A DNA stretch of 34,832 nucleotides, from NCBI RefSeq assembly GCF_003315235.1, contig NZ_QNRU01000022.1, positions 1 to 34,832 of the forward strand. The letters run 5' to 3'. The notes beneath the pieces are model-generated. The model made no database searches. It saw only the letters and a list, made by a program, of their open reading frames with translations, and had not been told where the DNA came from. Of the stretch, positions 31,728-34,832 are shown in pieces (the first letter of the stretch is position 1; every line of letters begins with the position of its first letter). Source of the DNA: Neisseria gonorrhoeae (GTDB lineage: Bacteria > Pseudomonadota > Gammaproteobacteria > Burkholderiales > Neisseriaceae). The position numbers and the translations under genes were made by a program.

Positions 31728-32921
31728 ATGGCGAAAATCATTACGCCGCTGTCGGCAAATCAGGTTAAAAATGCGAAGCCGCGCGATAAGCTGTATAAGT
31801 TGTCGGACGGGGGGCTGGCTTTGTGGGTCTACCCGACGGGCGGACGGAGTTGGAAGCTGTCGTTTATGCAGGACGGAAGGCAACAGACAATTTCGCTGGG
31901 GCGGTATCCTGATTTCTCGCTGGCTGAGGCGCGGGAATGGCGGGAGGAGGTGCGCCGAAAACGGGCACACGGGGAAAATGTCGTCAATAAGAAGGTGCGG
32001 GCGGATTTTGCTTTTGAGAAGGTGGCGCGTGATTGGTTTGTGCGTTGGTCGAAGGGGCGGTCTGAAAAGTATGCCGGACAGGTTATGCGGAATTTTGAAC
32101 GGTGGGTTTTTCCGGCTATCGGCAATCTTGATATCCGTCAAGTCAGGACGGCGGACGTGGTCGGCTGCCTGCGTGTGATGGAGGCGCGCGGTATCGTTGA
32201 TACGTTGCGCAAAACGAAAAACAGTCTGAAGATGGTGTTTGCGTTTGCGGTCGGTTCGGGAATGATGGAAATCAACCCTGTCGCGCAAATCGGTTCGGGT
32301 GTGTTTGAACGGGTGAAAACCAAAAACATGACGGCGTTGAGTCCGTCCGAATTGCCGCGCCTGATTGATTTTTTGGAGCAGCGCAATGAATTTGCGGTTT
32401 ATGCGGGCAGGGTGCATATCCATCCTGTAACGCGGTTTTGTATCTATTGGCTGCTGTTGACGATGACGCGGATTCGGGAGGCGGCGTTGATGGAGTGGTC
32501 GGAGTTGGACGGGGAGGTTTGGCGTATCCCCGCCGAACGGAAAAAGGAGCGGCGGGGGCATGATGTGCCGCTGTCGCGGGCGATGCGGTGGGTGTTGGAT
32601 CAGGCGCGGGGGCTGAATGTGAACGGGCGGTTTGTGTTTGAAAGTGTGAATTTTCAAGGGCATATCAATAAGGAAAGTCCGCACGTGGCGATGCGGCGGT
32701 CGGGGCTGGATACGACGGCGCACGGTTTGCGCTCGCTTGCGCGTACTTATTTGCGCGAGGTTCTGAAGGTGTATAATGATGTGGCGGAAAAGCTGCTTGC
32801 CCATTCGTTGGGGACGAGGACGCAAACGGCTTACAACCGCTCGGAGCTTTGGGAGGAGCGTAAGGATGCGCCGGAACGGTGGGGGAATGATGTTTTGAGG
32901 CTTGCCGACAACGGAAAATGA
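31728..32921 (+). CDS. int: Prophage tyrosine integrase
   Basis: 397 residues from the ATG at 31728 (GGGAA upstream). An ATG at 31704 in the same frame is possible but would precede the operator-like repeats. The arm-binding DUF4102-type domain is at about residues 24-90 (LSDGGGLALWVYPTGGRSWK, then ISLGRYPDFSLAEARE). A core-binding SAM-like domain is at about 95-190. The catalytic domain contains Arg248 (TRIREAALMEW), His332-Gly-Leu-Arg335, His359 (LLAHSLG) and Tyr369 (TAYNR). All catalytic residues are present, so it should cut and join att sites. It is convergent with the small regulator at 33008. Confidence 0.95.
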   Translation: MAKIITPLSANQVKNAKPRDKLYKLSDGGLALWVYPTGGRSWKLSFMQDGRQQTISLGRYPDFSLAEAREWREEVRRKRAHGENVVNKKVRADFAFEKVARDWFVRWSKGRSEKYAGQVMRNFERWVFPAIGNLDIRQVRTADVVGCLRVMEARGIVDTLRKTKNSLKMVFAFAVGSGMMEINPVAQIGSGVFERVKTKNMTALSPSELPRLIDFLEQRNEFAVYAGRVHIHPVTRFCIYWLLLTMTRIREAALMEWSELDGEVWRIPAERKKERRGHDVPLSRAMRWVLDQARGLNVNGRFVFESVNFQGHINKESPHVAMRRSGLDTTAHGLRSLARTYLREVLKVYNDVAEKLLAHSLGTRTQTAYNRSELWEERKDAPERWGNDVLRLADNGK

Positions 32922-32983
32922 TTTTTTTGTGTGTTTTGCGTTATGTGGAAATGTAGATAAGAAAGCTGTTTCCGCATTATGTG

Positions 32984-33009
32984 AAAACGCCCTAATCGGG
33001 CGTTTTTTT
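32984..33009. terminator. Bidirectional terminator after int
   Basis: AAAACGCCC (32984-32992), loop TAATC, GGGCGTTTT (32998-33006), then TTT. It serves int on the + strand and the regulator on the - strand, whose stop codon overlaps it. Confidence 0.88.
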
Positions 33010-33215
33010 ATTGCTGCAACCCTAATGCTTCCAAAACTTCGCGGGTGTCCCATACGGGGGATGCGAGGGAGGTTCAGACGGCACGGTATCCGTCCGTCTT
33101 TTTCCATACGCAGCAGTGTCGAGTTTGAAATGGGGTGGTTGCGGCAGGTTGCGTAGGCAATCAGTTCGCGGATGGTCGGGCGGTCTATCCTTGCGCCCGG
33201 TTTGGTGATGTTCAT
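33008..33215 (-). pseudogene. Small HTH regulator or excisionase, frameshifted in a C5 run
   Basis: AGGAG lies upstream of the ATG at 33215. The first frame reads MNITKPGARIDRPTIRELIA, then the HTH-like ISNSTLLRMEKDGRIP. After RLNLPRIP the sensible sequence VWDTREVLEALGLQQ with a proper TAA (33008) lies in another frame. The break is at CCCCC (33056-33060), and four Cs would restore PRIPVWDTREVL. In the present frame the reading continues far into the antisense of int (over 400 meaningless residues). Size and place fit a phage AlpA/Xis-type protein. The coding sequence includes an uptake sequence (GCCGTCTGAA). Confidence 0.6.
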
Positions 33216-33276
33216 TTTTTTACTCTCCTGTTCGGTTTAATCTTGCGCCGTTTTTACGGCTCTGTCGTTTGTCTGC

Positions 33277-33692
33277 CTATTTCTTCTTCCCGATTTTTTT
33301 ATATCGCAACAAGCTTTCCGGCGGGAAGAATATGTCAAAGTCTGTTTTCAAATCGGGACTGACGATGTCGGCGGCAATCACGCCGTAGCCGGTGGCAAAG
33401 CTGTCGCCATCAGCGTTATGAATAACTATATGCCCGCTTTTGATTAGAATAACGCGGCCGAATCCGGATTTCCGGATTCCGCCTTTTTTCGGGGCGGTTG
33501 CAAATGCCAGTGTTTCCATCCGCCCTTGTACGTCGGAAGACTCCATTGCTTCGCCGACCGCTTTTTTGACGGGCGTTTATTGAATACTTCGTATTCCATG
33601 TCTTCAATCCTCTTTCCGTTGATTCCGATTTGTCCGGGTTTCCGCTTTTTTACGGCTTGGCATGCGGCAATTGCGTCTTTCATATTCGGCAT
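33277..33692 (-). CDS. Prophage protein made by a possible -1 frameshift (82 or 138 aa)
   Basis: The first frame starts at 33692 (or at the Met at 33683, with AAAGGA at a good distance) and reads MKDAIAACQAVKKRKPGQIG to LPTYKGGWKHWHLQPPRKK, then stops at 33444. At 33489-33483 it contains A AAA AAG in phase. A slip of -1 there continues into GGIRKSGFGRVILIKSGHIV, then GVIAADIVSPDLKTDFDIFF, and ends at 33277, giving 138 residues. Three bases after the heptamer there is a perfect 8-bp hairpin (GAATCCGG-AAAT-CCGGATTC). Otherwise it is a plain frameshift, or the second part (Met at 33546) is a separate overlapping gene. I do not recognise the family. Confidence 0.5.
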
Positions 33693-33744
33693 ATCCTTTC
33701 CCCAATCCGCCGAAGTTTCCGCATCCGCCGCCGTATCGATTCAT
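33604..33744 (-). CDS. Possible 46-aa ORF coupled to the DUF2786 gene
   Basis: The stop of the upstream gene and this ATG overlap (ATGA at 33744), and GGAGGG lies 5-6 bases upstream. The product begins MNRYGGGCGNFGGLGKGYAE and ends in a very basic part (SRKKAETRTNRNQRKED). Most of it overlaps the start of the 33692 gene in another frame, so at most one of the two frames is under strong selection. The initiation signals here are the better ones. No family is recognised. Confidence 0.4.
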   Translation of the reverse strand: MNRYGGGCGNFGGLGKGYAEYERRNCRMPSRKKAETRTNRNQRKED

Positions 33745-34424
33745 GTTTGCCCTCCGATTTGTTTTACGAAGCCCGTACCGTTCACGGCATAGTGTAACTT
33801 CACTTGCTTACCCGATTCCATTCCTCGGGTTAATGCCTCATATTCCATTTTTGACCCTTGTAGGATTGACGATTTCGCATCTCTTGTCCTTGCTTCGGCC
33901 ATATCCGGATATTCTTTCTTTTTGTATCCGTCCATAATGGCTTTTTCTTCATCTGACATCTCAAATTTTTTGACTGTTTCCCAAGCGCTCGCAATCCAAC
34001 CGCCGCAAAATCGGTCGGCAAGATAAGTTCTGTGCGAGGGCTTTCCCGCCCGGCAGGTTTTCAAAAATTTGCGGCGGTCGGCGGAAATCTGACGATAGAC
34101 TACATCAAAGGCATAGGCTGAGGTTTCCGCTCGATTTCCAATGCCGTAAAACATCATTGTTTTCCCGCGTTGGTAAGATTTGCACCCGAATATATCGGCA
34201 ATCATATTTGCAACGCCCCATTGCCAGCCTGCCAATTTAAAAGCCATTTTCCGATCGGCTTTCTGTTCGGAGACTTTTGATAAGGCGATATCCTCGGCAT
34301 TTACTTTGTACTTTTCCATTAAAGCCTGCGCCTGCCTTAACGCCTGTGCGGCTTCATGTTCATTTGCCGACCGACCCAAAGCCAAACATTTCTTGATTTT
34401 GTCTAAGACTTTCTCTTTATCCAT
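33741..34424 (-). CDS. Prophage DUF2786-domain protein (227 aa)
   Basis: The start is supported by AAAGGG 6 bases upstream. Residues 1-45 form the DUF2786 domain (MDKEKVLDKIKKCLALGRSA, then NEHEAAQALRQAQALMEKY). The rest (GWQWGVANMIADIFGCKSYQ, YGIGNRAETSAYAFDVVYRQ) is the part often found after it in phage proteins. The C-terminal half is charged and helical. The function of the family is unknown. It occurs in phages and mobile elements. It follows the methyltransferase fragment by 10 bases, and it overlaps the 46-aa ORF by ATGA, so it is part of the leftward prophage operon. Confidence 0.8.
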   Translation of the reverse strand: MDKEKVLDKIKKCLALGRSANEHEAAQALRQAQALMEKYKVNAEDIALSKVSEQKADRKMAFKLAGWQWGVANMIADIFGCKSYQRGKTMMFYGIGNRAETSAYAFDVVYRQISADRRKFLKTCRAGKPSHRTYLADRFCGGWIASAWETVKKFEMSDEEKAIMDGYKKKEYPDMAEARTRDAKSSILQGSKMEYEALTRGMESGKQVKLHYAVNGTGFVKQIGGQT

Positions 34425-34434
34425 ATTAAACCCT

Positions 34435-34832
34435 TTAATTTGTCCGGTATTTTAATTTCGCACCCTTGCCCATTCGTCTTTCGCTTTGCTTTCGATTCGG
34501 TCGGGCCATTCGGCTAGGGCTGATACGCTTACGAACTCGGGGCTTTTTTTGTTTCCGCCTGCCGAGATTACCGGCCGCGGCAGGGTAGTTTTGCAACAAG
34601 GCTTTGCAGGCTTCGGGCTGTATTTCCACGGCGTGAAATTCAGACGGCTTAATATACCGTTCAAGCTGCCTGCTTCCTGCCGCGCCGTCAAATACGCCCG
34701 GATGTTCGCCGCAGTATCGGCGGACTTTGGCGGCAACCAGCCGCATCATGATGCCGCACGTCAGGGCTTCGTCTTCCGATACCTTTGCGCCCGACAACAT
34801 CCGGGCGATGTTTTCTTTTTGCGCTTTTGACC
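34435..34832 (-). pseudogene. DNA adenine methyltransferase-like fragment, start outside window
   Basis: The frame is open from the window edge (...KAQKENIARMLSGAKVSED). It contains a SAM-binding motif I-like segment, VFDGAAGSRQLERYIKPSEF, then HAVEIQPEACKALLQNYP, as in phage and restriction-type N6-adenine methyltransferases. The catalytic NPPY-type motif should come next, but only about 45 residues remain, in the present frame a very basic tail ending at 34435. Another frame (SAGGNKKSPEFVSVSALAEW to KAKDEWARVRN, stop 34452) looks more like real protein, so a frameshift or an internal deletion is likely. It is probably non-functional as a methyltransferase. Confidence 0.5.

Larger units (their letters stand above)
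31592..34832. mobile_element. Left end of a prophage, NgoPhi1-like
   Basis: From the region behind tRNA-Ser onward the genes are phage-like: tyrosine integrase, HTH regulator, small unknown genes, a DUF2786 protein and a methyltransferase fragment. The right end and the att duplicate are outside the window. The position after pil-dut-dapC-yaaA-tRNA-Ser agrees with my memory of NgoPhi1 in FA1090. The attachment site may be the 3' part of the tRNA or the adjoining sequence, which cannot be decided here. Confidence 0.75.

Noticed and set aside
31680-33215. 511-codon frame on the - strand
   Set aside because: Only its first 50-odd codons are coding (the small regulator). The rest is the antisense of the integrase, very rich in Arg, His and Pro.
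34543-34549. Second in-phase A_AAA_AAG, in the methyltransferase fragment
   Set aside because: A -1 slip there meets a stop after four codons and does not lead into the sensible frame, and no hairpin follows.

Overview
The window is chromosomal DNA of a pathogenic Neisseria, most probably N. gonorrhoeae. The evidence is the many copies of the DNA uptake sequence (ATGCCGTCTGAA), often as inverted pairs that act as terminators, four Correia elements (CREE, TATAGTGGATTAA ends), the minor-pilin cluster pilHIJKX, and a prophage integrase next to two tRNA-Ser genes. That last arrangement matches my recollection of NgoPhi1 in strain FA1090. Several broken genes (sodB, cysT, azlC) also fit the gonococcus better than the meningococcus. 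Species and prophage names are inference from layout, not from a search.

Layout. 1-2.9 kb: start of a secreted C39-like peptidase, then a visibly AT-rich insert with small membrane proteins, gene fragments, two CREEs and a short gene with a G9 tract. The insert appears to have cut off the 3' end of a neighbouring outer-membrane protein gene. 3.5-6.0 kb: RluA-type pseudouridine synthase, alpha/beta hydrolase and spermidine-synthase-like protein. 6.2 kb: tRNA-Thr. 6.4-8.2 kb: panB and panC (pantothenate). 8.5-13.9 kb: TPR protein-lolB-ispE-two tRNA-Gln-prs-rplY, an order conserved in beta- and gammaproteobacteria. 14-16.8 kb: a PBP5-like protein that has lost its catalytic motifs, and ilvA. 16.9-20.0 kb: sulfate transporter cysTWA, with cysT frameshifted and cysW shortened by a CREE. 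20.1-21.3 kb: two small genes and a strong promoter with a long structured leader. 21.5-23.7 kb: sodB with a nonsense codon, and dnaB. 24-27.3 kb: minor pilins pilH, I, J, K, X. 27.4-31.2 kb: azlD, a decayed azlC, dut, dapC and yaaA. 31.3-31.5 kb: two tRNA-Ser genes. 31.6 kb to the end: left end of a prophage (integrase, small regulator, a gene with a canonical frameshift site, a DUF2786 protein, a truncated DNA methyltransferase).

Co-directional gene blocks work together: pantothenate synthesis, lipoprotein localisation plus isoprenoid and nucleotide precursors, type IV pilus priming, and sulfate uptake, which is in decay. The observations most worth checking are the A_AAA_AAG heptamer plus hairpin in the prophage gene, the CREE that re-terminated cysW and broke its overlap with cysA, the PBP5-like pseudoenzyme, the G9 gene in the AT-rich insert, the repeated TATGGTAA motif in front of the integrase, and the orphan promoter with a structured leader at 20.6 kb.
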